The notes under the pieces are model-generated. The model had not been told where the DNA came from, ran no database searches, and worked only from the letters and a program-made list of their open reading frames with translations. DNA of 10,353 bases from Bacteroidales bacterium (GTDB lineage: Bacteria; Bacteroidota; Bacteroidia; Bacteroidales; Dysgonomonadaceae), in NCBI GenBank assembly GCA_012728155.1, contig JAAYFR010000242.1:1-10353 (forward strand), given 5' to 3'. Each line of letters begins with the position of its first letter. Position 1 is the first letter of the stretch. This document shows, piece after piece, positions 1-6,932 of this stretch. The position numbers were made by a program, and so were the translations under genes.

Positions 1-609
1 AACTGGGACAATACCACCGATATCATTTATCCGGAAGGTGGCACCGTGACTCCTTGGTTGGAAATGACGTTAGATAAACAGTTTTGGTCGATTTATAAAG
101 TAAATGGATCATATCTTCCCGGAGATGCCACTTTTACCAATTGGGAGGGGCGCGACGAATATATGTTTGACGGCGATGTGAATACCTATGGACATAGCTA
201 TTCAGGATCACTTCCGGTAAGTATCACGATTGATTTGGGTAAACCGGCCATGTTAAGCCGGGTGACATTCTTTCAGCGATTTAATGCCAGCAATACCGGT
301 GGTTACTACAACTGGGGAAATCCCAGAAGGATCATCGTGTTTGCATGTAAGGATGCTCCCACTACAGGCAACTGGGACGAGTGGACGGAATTGATCGACT
401 ATACCATAACCAAGCCATCAGGAACCAACGACCAATATACGGTAAATACCGACGAAGATCTTCAGGCCGGTCAAAACGGGCATGAAGCTTCTTTCCCAAT
501 TTCGTCAGAGTCTTACCGCTACCTCCGATTCAGGTTTATGACCTCTTGGGAAAGTAGGCCTTATGTGCATCCGGCTGAAATAACCGTACAAGGAGTATAT
601 GAAGAATAG
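1..609 (+). CDS. DUF5000-type discoidin-like protein, C-terminal part (5'-truncated)
   Basis: The reading frame is open from base 1, so this is the C-terminal ~202 residues of a longer protein; the GTG at base 46 is an internal valine, not a start. The visible part matches the discoidin (F5/8 type C-like) module of DUF5000 proteins: an FDGD segment, a VSITIDLGKP strand, a VTFFQR strand, and near the end YRYLRFRF followed by the closing EITVQG strand. Family knowledge: these are usually surface or periplasmic lipoproteins encoded beside SusC/SusD pairs, with DUF4959 and DUF5126 upstream in the same chain, and are thought to bind glycans. The signal peptide would lie outside the window. The next gene starts 38 bases downstream on the same strand, which suggests an operon. 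The ligand cannot be deduced. Confidence 0.82.
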   Translation, partial: NWDNTTDIIYPEGGTVTPWLEMTLDKQFWSIYKVNGSYLPGDATFTNWEGRDEYMFDGDVNTYGHSYSGSLPVSITIDLGKPAMLSRVTFFQRFNASNTGGYYNWGNPRRIIVFACKDAPTTGNWDEWTELIDYTITKPSGTNDQYTVNTDEDLQAGQNGHEASFPISSESYRYLRFRFMTSWESRPYVHPAEITVQGVYEE

Positions 610-647
610 CGTATGACAGATAATGAAAAATAAAAAATAAAAATCGT

Positions 648-1910
648 ATGAAAAAATATATTATAAGTATGATTGCCGTGTGCGCTTTGCTCTTGTCATG
701 TGAGAATATGATGGATGTGCATAAGCCGTTTATTGAAGGAGGAGAGAAAGTTTACACGCAGAAATTAGATGAATTCAATTTTTATGCAGGACAGAACCGG
801 CTCTATTTTAAATTTTATATGGCCAACACAACGAATGTGAAAACTGTCGACCTCTATTGGGACGAAGATTCGCTGATCATTCCCATGCCCACGCATGGGG
901 GAGATATGGTGATGGTACCTGCCACGGAAGAGAAGTCTTACACGTTTCAGATACGTACGACTGACATTTTTGGACATCATTCGCTATGGAGTACCGATTT
1001 TGCCAGTTCTTATGGCGATTACTTCCAGCAATCGCTGTTAAATCGATCTGTAAAAAGCTTTCTATTGACCGATAATAATAGTAATGGAGAGATTACCTGG
1101 TTTCCTCCGGCATCGAATCTTGTCCGAAGTGAAGTGCGTTACACGGATAAAGAGGGAAAGAAGCAAGTTGTAAACGTGCCTTTCAACCAAAATGTAACCC
1201 AATGCCCTGGTCTGAGCATTAATCGGTTTGAAGTACGTTCGTTCTTTTTGCCGGAAGAAACTGCGATAGACACTTTCAATATTGCATGGCAGGAGGTGAC
1301 TCCTGTCTATAAACTCCCCACTACAGGATGGACGATTGCATATTGTAATTCTTGGCATGGACAGCCTTCGCTGACAGGTACACAAAATATGCCTCATTTC
1401 ATTTTTGATGGTAATTATACCACTTTCTGGCATACAAGCTATGGCAATTATACTGTAGGTACACACCCATTAGACCCAACTATCACCAGGGATCCTGCCC
1501 CCTTCACCATTGTGGTTGATATGGGGGAACCGGTAGAGATCGCGCAAGTTGATGTCTACCGCAGATTGAGTAACAACAACACGCAAACCGTTGCTGTATA
1601 CGCACCTGCTGTAAATGACGATCTTCTTACGGATGAGGATATTAAATGGTTGGGGAATATACCGGTAACCTATACGAATCATTCATTTTTCAAGAATTAC
1701 AGTTATGCCGGAGTGGAAAATAGCAATTGGGTTGAGTTGGGAAGAATTGAATATCCCAACGATGCCACTTTAGATACCCCCGAAAAAAACCTTAGAACAG
1801 TGGATGCCACTTCACATAATATCAAAAGCCGGTACCTGAAACTGATCCTGCCTAATTCGCGCAGCAACGGAAATGTTTCAATAGCCGAAATAGCGGTGCA
1901 TGGACGATGA
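648..1910 (+). CDS. DUF4998 lipoprotein with C-terminal discoidin-like domain
   Basis: A 420-residue predicted lipoprotein. Residues 1-18 form a lysine-led hydrophobic signal with lipobox LLSC, so Cys18 would be lipidated. Residues ~25-215 resemble DUF4998, with the GGEKVYTQKLDEFNFYAG opening and a beta-rich body. Residues ~225-420 resemble an F5/8 type C fold: FDGNYTTFWH (253-262), TIVVDMGEP (287-295), VDVYRR (301-306) and a closing SRYLKLIL...IAEIAVHG segment. Its role is inferred to be glycan binding at the cell surface as an accessory to a SusCD-type system; no catalytic motif is visible. The start is chosen because it gives a complete lipoprotein signal and follows an A-rich leader typical of Bacteroidales. 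It lies 38 bases after the preceding gene and 28 bases before the next start, so co-transcription is likely. The DUF4998 name is from recall of the family and was not searched. Confidence 0.82.
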   Translation: MKKYIISMIAVCALLLSCENMMDVHKPFIEGGEKVYTQKLDEFNFYAGQNRLYFKFYMANTTNVKTVDLYWDEDSLIIPMPTHGGDMVMVPATEEKSYTFQIRTTDIFGHHSLWSTDFASSYGDYFQQSLLNRSVKSFLLTDNNSNGEITWFPPASNLVRSEVRYTDKEGKKQVVNVPFNQNVTQCPGLSINRFEVRSFFLPEETAIDTFNIAWQEVTPVYKLPTTGWTIAYCNSWHGQPSLTGTQNMPHFIFDGNYTTFWHTSYGNYTVGTHPLDPTITRDPAPFTIVVDMGEPVEIAQVDVYRRLSNNNTQTVAVYAPAVNDDLLTDEDIKWLGNIPVTYTNHSFFKNYSYAGVENSNWVELGRIEYPNDATLDTPEKNLRTVDATSHNIKSRYLKLILPNSRSNGNVSIAEIAVHGR

Positions 1911-1938
1911 ATTTATTATTGATATAAAGCTTACAAAA

Positions 1939-2778
1939 ATGAAAATAAAAAAAATATTTTTATTATCCGTTATCATCCTGCTGGTTTCATGCGGGAAAGA
2001 ATCAAACGACGATACCACGCCGATAGTGCCACCTCCAACAAAAGAGACGGTGAGTCTGAAGGTGATGACCTATAATATTGCCGGAGCTGCGGCAAGCACG
2101 GGCGTGAGAAGTTTGCCCGATCTGGCCGAAGTAATAAAAAAGGCAGATCCCGACTTGGTGGCCATTCAGGAGGTGGATGTGTTTACTACCCGGAATGGAA
2201 AAGATGTACACCTGGCTCGCGATCTTGCTGCCCTCTGTGGAATGAAGTATTGGTTTTTTGCCAAAGCGATGGATTTTTATGATGGGGAATATGGCGATGC
2301 GATCTTGTCTAAATTACCTATCAAGGAGTCCGAAGCGTATACATTGACCGGAGATTGGGAAGGACAACGTATCGAGAGCCGTTCGCTTGCCCGTATTACA
2401 GTGGAAGTGGCAGGAAGGGATATTTGTTTTGTCAGTACCCATTTCGACCATACCTCTAATAAGTGGCGGACACTTCAAGCAAATGAAACGGTGGAAATTC
2501 TTAAAAAAATGAATATGCCGGTCATCTTGGGTGGCGACCTGAACTGTACGCCGATGAGCGAACCAATGCAAGTATTGTATCAGGAGTTGGAATCACCCTG
2601 TAAAACCAATAGTTGCTTGGGTACATTCGTGGGAAGCAAAAACGCAATCGACCACATAATGTACAGAAGTGACGATTTCTTGACTCTTTCTGAATATGGT
2701 GTTTATTTTTGGGCAGACAAAGAATCCGATCATTATCCGGTTGGAGCAATATTTGAGATAGAGAAAGCGGCTCACTAA
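1939..2778 (+). CDS. EEP-family (endonuclease/exonuclease/phosphatase fold) lipoprotein
   Basis: A 279-residue metal-dependent phosphodiesterase or phosphomonoesterase of the DNase I-like EEP superfamily. Motifs in order: MTYNI (Asn46), AIQEVD (metal-binding Glu78), STHFDH (His168), GGDLNCTP (Asp200, Asn202), IDHIMY (Asp238, His239) and SDHYPV (Asp264, catalytic His265). The set of expected catalytic residues is complete. Residues 1-18 form a signal peptide with lipobox LVSC, so Cys18 is the probable lipidation site. It is followed by an acidic GKESNDDT stretch that would suit export to the cell surface in Bacteroidota (inference). The start at 1939 is preferred over the in-frame ATG at 1900 because only the later one gives a proper lipoprotein signal and avoids overlapping the previous gene. 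The superfamily covers nucleases, sphingomyelinases and inositol-polyphosphate phosphatases, so the substrate is open. The neighbours favour a phosphorylated glycan or lipid over DNA. Confidence 0.9.
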   Translation: MKIKKIFLLSVIILLVSCGKESNDDTTPIVPPPTKETVSLKVMTYNIAGAAASTGVRSLPDLAEVIKKADPDLVAIQEVDVFTTRNGKDVHLARDLAALCGMKYWFFAKAMDFYDGEYGDAILSKLPIKESEAYTLTGDWEGQRIESRSLARITVEVAGRDICFVSTHFDHTSNKWRTLQANETVEILKKMNMPVILGGDLNCTPMSEPMQVLYQELESPCKTNSCLGTFVGSKNAIDHIMYRSDDFLTLSEYGVYFWADKESDHYPVGAIFEIEKAAH

Positions 2779-2793
2779 TAAAAGTTTAAATCA

Positions 2794-2847
2794 TATGAAA
2801 CGAGCATGATAATTGTTCTCACACAAGAACATGACTAAAAGCGAGTT
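2794..2847 (+). repeat. 54-base intergenic direct repeat, copy 1
   Basis: Identical over all 54 bases to 2934-2987. It opens with TATGAAACGAG and closes with AAAAGCGAGTT. Inside is a hairpin, TGTTCT (2814-2819), loop CACACA, AGAACA (2826-2831), with no T-run after it, so it is not an ordinary terminator. Just past the repeat, 2844-2853 (AGTTGCCTCC) is identical to one arm of the inverted repeat in the next gene's signal-peptide codons. The function is unknown; a regulatory or mobile repeat is possible. Confidence 0.9.
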
Positions 2848-2882
2848 GCCTCCCGTTCTTATCTCAAAGGAAGTCGGCGATT

Positions 2883-2912
2883 CTCGTTTCACTCGAATTG
2901 TCATACACCGAC
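2883..2912. repeat. Inverted fragment of the repeat in the spacer
   Basis: The spacer between the two 54-base repeats contains CTCGTTTCA (2883-2891), the reverse complement of TGAAACGAG found near the start of both repeats (2796-2804 and 2936-2944). A separate arm pair, GTCGG (2873-2877) and CCGAC (2908-2912), encloses it. The transcript could therefore pair the spacer with either repeat. The pairing is visible; any switching role is speculative. Confidence 0.45.
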
Positions 2913-2933
2913 AAGAAAAAAATAGAATAATCG

Positions 2934-2987
2934 TATGAAACGAGCATGATAATTGTTCTCACACAAGAACATGACTAAAAGCGAGTT
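2934..2987 (+). repeat. 54-base intergenic direct repeat, copy 2
   Basis: An exact copy of 2794-2847, offset by 140 bases, with the same hairpin (arms 2954-2959 and 2966-2971) and the same four-residue ATG AAA CGA GCA TGA frame (2935-2949). After base 2987 the sequence diverges from copy 1. Copy 2 ends only 36 bases before the metallophosphoesterase start and just upstream of its possible -7 element, so it could be an operator if that promoter is real. Confidence 0.9.
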
Positions 2988-2995
2988 CCATATGA

Positions 2996-3003
2996 TACAT
3001 TTG
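2996..3003 (+). promoter_or_regulatory. Possible Bacteroidota -7 promoter element for the metallophosphoesterase
   Basis: TACATTTG fits the Bacteroidota -7 consensus TAnnTTTG and lies 20 bases before the start codon at 3024, a usual distance. No convincing -33 TTG box is seen about 20 bases upstream, where the end of repeat copy 2 lies. If it is used, the gene has its own transcript with a leader of about 15 bases, and the 54-base repeats lie outside that transcript. Confidence 0.4.
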
Positions 3004-3023
3004 AAAATAAAAGTTTTAATCAT

Positions 3024-4199
3024 ATGAAATATTTGATAAAAATAGCATGTTCAATCTTATTTGCAGTTGCCTCCTTGGAGGCAACTGCTCAAATTAAAAT
3101 CCTTTACGGGCCATACCTGCAAAATGTGAAGAGTGACGAGGCAACTATTGTTTGGGTAGCCGATAAGCCATCTATCGGTTGGGTGGAGTTGGCGCCAAAT
3201 GATCAGACCAATTTTTACGGGGAAGAGAGGCCTAAATATTTTAATACTACCAACGGTGTCAAGAATAGTACCACGCTTCATGCTGTAAAGATAAAAGGGT
3301 TGACGAAAGGTACAACTTACCGGTATCGCATCTACTCGCAGGAGGTTTTGTCGCATGAAGGTGCCTCTGTACTATATGGCCGCGTGGCCGCAACGGATGT
3401 ATATACTAAAAAACCGTTGACCTTTACAACTTGTGACCCGGATAAAAGAGAGACCTCTTTTGCAATGGTCAATGATATTCATGGGCGCGAGAATATTATA
3501 ACGAAACTATTAACTGTTGCCAATTATCAGGATAAGGACTTGATTATTTTTAATGGAGATATGGTTTCTCAATTGAAAGACGAGAGCACAATCTTTAATG
3601 GATTTATGAGCGAAAGTATTGGCCTGTTCGCCTCCGAGCAGCCCATGTATTACGCACGTGGAAATCATGAAACCCGTGGTGAATTTGCCACTTCGTTCCA
3701 GAAATATTTTTCGCCCAGAGAGCCATTTCTCTATTTTACGGTTCGACAGGGACCTATCTGCTTTATCGTCTTGGACACCGGCGAAGATAAGCCCGATTCA
3801 GATATCGAATATAGTGGCATTACCGACTATGACGGCTATCGGACGGATCAGGTTGAATGGATGAAAGAATTGCATCACAACAAAGATTTTATAGGGGCAA
3901 AATTTAAAATTGTAATTGCACATATGCCTCCATCCGTTGATCCCGGCATCTGGCATGGACAGAAAGAAGTGCTGGATAAATTTGTTCCAATCTTGAATGA
4001 GATTGGGGTTGACTTAATGTTATGCGGACATCTCCATAGAAATAAATATGAAGAACCGAGTACCCAAATTCATTTTCCCGTATTGGTTAATTCCAACAAC
4101 AGTGTTGTTTCTTTAAAAGCAAATCAAAATCAAATGAGTTTGCAGGTACTTGATCTGGATGGTAAAGTGGTTACCGAAAAATCATATCTGGCAAAATAG
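3024..4199 (+). CDS. Secreted purple-acid-phosphatase-like metallophosphoesterase
   Basis: A 391-residue calcineurin-type phosphoesterase with an N-terminal fibronectin-III-like domain, the layout of purple acid phosphatases. Residues 1-22 are a signal peptide with probable cleavage after ATA (before Gln23); no lipobox is present, so a soluble periplasmic or secreted enzyme is expected. The N-terminal domain spans ~25-130 (YGPYLQNV, ATIVWV, TTYRYRIYS). The catalytic domain carries all the metal-binding blocks in order: NDIHG (Asp151, His153), NGDM (Asp179), RGNHE (Asn214, His215), IAHMPP (His300) and CGHLH (His336, His338). The expected reaction is hydrolysis of phosphate monoesters; some family members act on phosphodiesters or phytate. 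It follows an EEP enzyme and precedes an alpha-galactosidase, which suggests dephosphorylation of a glycan or related nutrient. The upstream gap is structurally unusual, and a long perfect inverted repeat lies within the signal-peptide codons. Confidence 0.92.
   Translation: MKYLIKIACSILFAVASLEATAQIKILYGPYLQNVKSDEATIVWVADKPSIGWVELAPNDQTNFYGEERPKYFNTTNGVKNSTTLHAVKIKGLTKGTTYRYRIYSQEVLSHEGASVLYGRVAATDVYTKKPLTFTTCDPDKRETSFAMVNDIHGRENIITKLLTVANYQDKDLIIFNGDMVSQLKDESTIFNGFMSESIGLFASEQPMYYARGNHETRGEFATSFQKYFSPREPFLYFTVRQGPICFIVLDTGEDKPDSDIEYSGITDYDGYRTDQVEWMKELHHNKDFIGAKFKIVIAHMPPSVDPGIWHGQKEVLDKFVPILNEIGVDLMLCGHLHRNKYEEPSTQIHFPVLVNSNNSVVSLKANQNQMSLQVLDLDGKVVTEKSYLAK
3063..3088 (+). repeat. Perfect 12-base inverted repeat inside the signal-peptide codons
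   Basis: GCAGTTGCCTCC (3063-3074), two bases TT, then GGAGGCAACTGC (3077-3088) form a perfect palindrome 40 bases into the coding region. In RNA this would be a GC-rich stem closed by a CUUG tetraloop, a known stable loop. It encodes residues 14-22 of the signal peptide (VASLEAT region), an ordinary peptide sequence. Ten bases of the left arm recur upstream at 2844-2853, so the right arm could pair there instead. A role in translation or attenuation is inference only. Confidence 0.75.
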
Positions 4200-4366
4200 A
4201 AGGTGTAGCAGTTTTTCTATTATAGAAAGGTAAGTAGTCTCAAAAGATATGGATTGGATAATAATAGACATTATATCGATTAAGGAATAAAATAATTGAT
4301 AATCAGATATTTAAAATCTTATTCGATATAAACTCTAATCTTTCAACAATTATTCTTGAGTAAAAT
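4200..4366. other. Short AT-rich intergenic region before the alpha-galactosidase
   Basis: 167 bases with no supported gene. TTTCTA (4214-4219), loop TTA, TAGAAA (4223-4228) is a weak hairpin just after the previous stop and lacks a clear T-run, so it is a poor terminator. TATTCTTG (4351-4358) is a one-mismatch match to TAnnTTTG but ends only 8 bases before the ATG, so it is weak as a promoter. Confidence 0.35.
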
Positions 4367-6598
4367 ATGGTAAAAATCAACTCGATAGTTTTTTGTGTTT
4401 TTCTTCTGTTGATCTTTCTGGAGAATATAAATGCCAATAATGCTTCAGATGATGTGAGTAGGCTGGTCAACATGCAAACCCGGGATCTGTCGATGATCAT
4501 GACGGTGGGAAAGGATAGCACTCTCTATTTCCATCATTTTGGCAGGAAAATAGGAGATGCTACACCATACCTCGAAAAGGTCTCCTACAGGAGAGTGGAC
4601 TATGGTACCGATCCGCATGCTTATCTTGCCGCAGGAGGCTCCAATTACCGTGAGCCGGCACTGCGTGTTACTCATTCCGATGGCGACTTGAATACCGAGT
4701 TGGCTTATATGGGGCATCGGCAGGAGGAGCTCGACGGTGGAAATGTGGTTCGGACGATTATTGCCATGCAGGACAGGAAACTTCCACTGATGGTGGAACT
4801 GGTGGTGACGGCCTACCGCGAAGAGAACGTCTTCACGCAGAAGGTGAGTATCACAAACCGGCAAAAGGATGATGTTACCCTGCATAACTTCTACTCTTCC
4901 TACCTCCCGCTACGGGCCAGGAAATATTATCTTAATTCCTTCCATGGAGCCTGGGCGCAGGAGATGTTTATGGAGGAGTCGTTGTTGAACCACGGTATAA
5001 AGTCGATAGAGAACAAGATGGGGGTACGTACCACGCATACGGAAAATCCTTCATTCGTCTTGTCACTCGATATGCCGCTGGACGAAAATGTGGGAGATGT
5101 TATCGGTGGAGCGCTAGTATGGTCGGGCAACTACAAGTTGAATTTTCAGCTGGATGAGTTCGACATACTGACTATTACTGCCGGGATCAACCCTTATGCC
5201 TCAGAATACAGGCTGGCTCCTGATGAGACCTTCCACACCCCTGAGATGGTCTATACCTATAGTACCACCGGTGCCGGTGGTGTCAGCCGCAACCTGCATG
5301 ATTGGGCCCGCCGTTACCAGGTGTATGATGCGGGTAGAGTTCGTCCCACACTGCTGAACAGTTGGGAAGGAGCCTACTTTTCTTTCGACGAGAAGACCAT
5401 TACCGATATGATGAATGACGCGGCTGATATGGGTCTTGAGATGTTCGTGCTTGATGACGGGTGGTTTGGTAACAAGTACCCGCGCAATGGCAGCGGTCAA
5501 GGGCTTGGCGACTGGCAGGTGACGGCGAGTAAATTGCCGCATGGCATAGGGTACTTGGCTGATTATGCAGTAAGCAAGGGCCTTCAATTCGGTATCTGGA
5601 TAGAACCGGAGATGGTAAATCCCAAAAGCGAACTGGCCGAAAATCATCCCGACTGGATTGTCAAGACAGAGGGGAGAGCTGTCCCCACCACGCGTAATCA
5701 GTGGCTCTTGGATTTGACCAATCCTGAGGTGCAAGATTTCGTATTCGGGGTGTTCGACAATATAATGAAGCAATCGGAGAATATCTCCTATGTGAAGTGG
5801 GATGCCAACCGCCATGTGGAGTCGGTCGGTTCCTCTTTCCTTCCGACGGATCGGCAATCCCATTTCTGGATCAAATATACACAAGGCCTTTACAGCGTAT
5901 ATGAGCGGATCAGGGATAAATACCCGGATGTGTTGATACAGGCCTGTTCGTCGGGTGGTGGAAGAGTAGATTATGGAGCGATGAAATATAATCAGGAGAT
6001 ATGGACAAGTGACAATACCGATGCCCGTAGCCGTATCTTAATCCAGTATGGGACCAATATGATCTATCCGGCGCTTGTTACCGGCTCCCATGTGTCAGCG
6101 GTACCGAACCACCAAACGGGAAATGTGACCCCTCTAAAATTCCGCTTAGATATGGCGATGAGCGGCCGGTTCGGGATGGAGCTTCAACCCAAAGATCTGT
6201 CGGAGGAGGAGAAGGAGTTTGCAAGGGTAGCCATAGAGAATTACAAGGGCATCAGGGATCTCGTTATGGAAGGAGATCTGTATCGTATCATCTCACCATA
6301 CGAAGGTAAGGGATTGTATGCACTTATGTATGTCAGCAAAGAGAAGACACGGGCAGTTGTCTTTGATTATTGTTTCGAATATCAAGGTCGCACAGGCAAC
6401 TCCCAGCTTATCAAACTGCGTGGACTGGATCCGTCAAAACGTTATAAGCTTTCCGAACTGAATGTGAAGAAATCCGTTTTTTGGGGTGACAACAAGATAT
6501 TCAGTGGTGAATACTTGATAAACGAAGGAATCAATCCCAAGTTGGAAAAAATGTATCAAAGCGCTCTCTTTATTTTGGAGGAGGTTGATCCAGAGTGA
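4367..6598 (+). CDS. Periplasmic GH36 alpha-galactosidase
   Basis: A 743-residue glycoside hydrolase family 36 enzyme that releases terminal alpha-linked galactose from oligosaccharides such as raffinose-type sugars or galactomannan fragments. It has the family's three-part layout: N-terminal beta-sandwich (~30-320), (beta/alpha)8 barrel (~330-650, opening with LLNSWEGAYF) and C-terminal beta domain. Visible motifs: VLDDGWFG (Asp363, Asp364), GIWIEPEMVNP, YVKWDANRH with nucleophile Asp479, CSSGGGR, and WTSDNTDAR with acid/base Asp549. The spacing of 70 residues between the catalytic aspartates matches that recalled for the Geobacillus AgaA enzyme (478 and 548). Length is normal for bacterial GH36. 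Residues 1-23 form a signal peptide with plausible cleavage after INA, so it acts in the periplasm. It follows two phosphohydrolases and precedes genes for a CBM9-like protein and a sugar kinase. GH36 also includes alpha-N-acetylgalactosaminidases, so exact specificity is not settled. The name is from motifs, not a search. Confidence 0.95.
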   Translation: MVKINSIVFCVFLLLIFLENINANNASDDVSRLVNMQTRDLSMIMTVGKDSTLYFHHFGRKIGDATPYLEKVSYRRVDYGTDPHAYLAAGGSNYREPALRVTHSDGDLNTELAYMGHRQEELDGGNVVRTIIAMQDRKLPLMVELVVTAYREENVFTQKVSITNRQKDDVTLHNFYSSYLPLRARKYYLNSFHGAWAQEMFMEESLLNHGIKSIENKMGVRTTHTENPSFVLSLDMPLDENVGDVIGGALVWSGNYKLNFQLDEFDILTITAGINPYASEYRLAPDETFHTPEMVYTYSTTGAGGVSRNLHDWARRYQVYDAGRVRPTLLNSWEGAYFSFDEKTITDMMNDAADMGLEMFVLDDGWFGNKYPRNGSGQGLGDWQVTASKLPHGIGYLADYAVSKGLQFGIWIEPEMVNPKSELAENHPDWIVKTEGRAVPTTRNQWLLDLTNPEVQDFVFGVFDNIMKQSENISYVKWDANRHVESVGSSFLPTDRQSHFWIKYTQGLYSVYERIRDKYPDVLIQACSSGGGRVDYGAMKYNQEIWTSDNTDARSRILIQYGTNMIYPALVTGSHVSAVPNHQTGNVTPLKFRLDMAMSGRFGMELQPKDLSEEEKEFARVAIENYKGIRDLVMEGDLYRIISPYEGKGLYALMYVSKEKTRAVVFDYCFEYQGRTGNSQLIKLRGLDPSKRYKLSELNVKKSVFWGDNKIFSGEYLINEGINPKLEKMYQSALFILEEVDPE

Positions 6599-6614
6599 AA
6601 AGTAAAACTTTTTT
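6598..6614 (+). terminator. Weak possible terminator after the alpha-galactosidase
   Basis: AAAAGT (6598-6603), loop AAA, ACTTTT (6607-6612) plus two more T form a small AT-rich stem that starts at the last base of the stop codon. The stem is weak, so it may end transcription only in part. The long AT-rich gap that follows supports a transcript end somewhere here. Confidence 0.3.
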
Positions 6615-6932
6615 GTTTGCTCATCTTCTCTCTATCGATCTGTCTGTTTTAAATTCAATGATACCGGCTTATATAACGTAAGAATACTGATTCAGCAGTA
6701 AATAATACTTTTTTCCCTCTTCCGAATGTTTTTTTTTATTAATGATTGGGTAAAATCGTCAGTAGAGGTTATCTTTGGGGAAAATTTAAGAGAAAATCGT
6801 ATAAAATACTCATGAGCTGTAAGAAGTGATTTTAATATACCAATGAAATTGAATTGATATATTGATTCAATGAACAAATTGGCAGATTCATTTAGTTTTG
6901 ATTCTTGGCTCCTGAGTCTAATTTAAAATTAT
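6615..6932. other. AT-rich intergenic region with a possible promoter, no gene seen
   Basis: About 320 bases with many stops in all frames. The only open frame of note (minus strand 6692-6877, 61 residues) has no recognisable features and low-complexity composition, so it is not called. TAGTTTTG (6893-6900) fits the -7 consensus TAnnTTTG 32 bases before the next start codon, without a good -33 box. A run of eight or more T lies near 6728-6737. No tRNA fold or repeat was recognised. Confidence 0.4.

Larger units (their letters stand above)
2778..3029 (+). repeat. Duplicated start-region sequence bounding the intergenic insert
   Basis: Bases 2778-2800 and 3007-3029 are 23-base direct repeats identical at 22 positions, differing only at the 11th base (A versus T). 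The right copy is the A-rich leader plus ATG AAA of the metallophosphoesterase gene. The left copy has the same leader and ATG AAA, but its frame closes at once (ATG AAA CGA GCA TGA, bases 2795-2809). The copies are 229 bases apart, so the DNA between them looks inserted or duplicated at the gene start. This is read directly from the sequence; the mechanism is unknown. Confidence 0.8.

Noticed and set aside
46..609. GTG at 46 as the start of the first gene
   Set aside because: The frame is open to base 1 with sensible protein sequence before it, so the gene enters from outside the window.
1062..1466. 134-residue minus-strand open frame opposite the DUF4998 gene
   Set aside because: No motif or leader supports it, and the + strand gene explains the open frame.
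1900..1938. Upstream ATG for the EEP gene at 1900
   Set aside because: It overlaps the previous gene and adds 13 residues in front of a complete lipoprotein signal that starts naturally at 1939.
2795..2949. Four-codon frames ATG AAA CGA GCA TGA in each repeat as real leader peptides
   Set aside because: Too short to support as genes; noted only because both copies retain them and the first has a gene-like leader.
2794..2987. CRISPR array from the two 54-base repeats
   Set aside because: Only two units, repeats too long, an 86-base spacer, and no cas genes nearby.
4445..4885. 146-residue minus-strand open frame opposite the start of the GH36 gene
   Set aside because: Histidine-rich, low-plausibility composition typical of antisense reading, with no family resemblance.
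5201..5884. 227-residue open frame on the minus strand inside the GH36 gene
   Set aside because: It is antisense to a gene with a full set of GH36 motifs, shows no recognisable domain and is a shadow of codon bias.
6692..6877. 61-residue minus-strand open frame in the large gap
   Set aside because: AT-rich, no recognisable feature, and no convincing leader; treated as chance.
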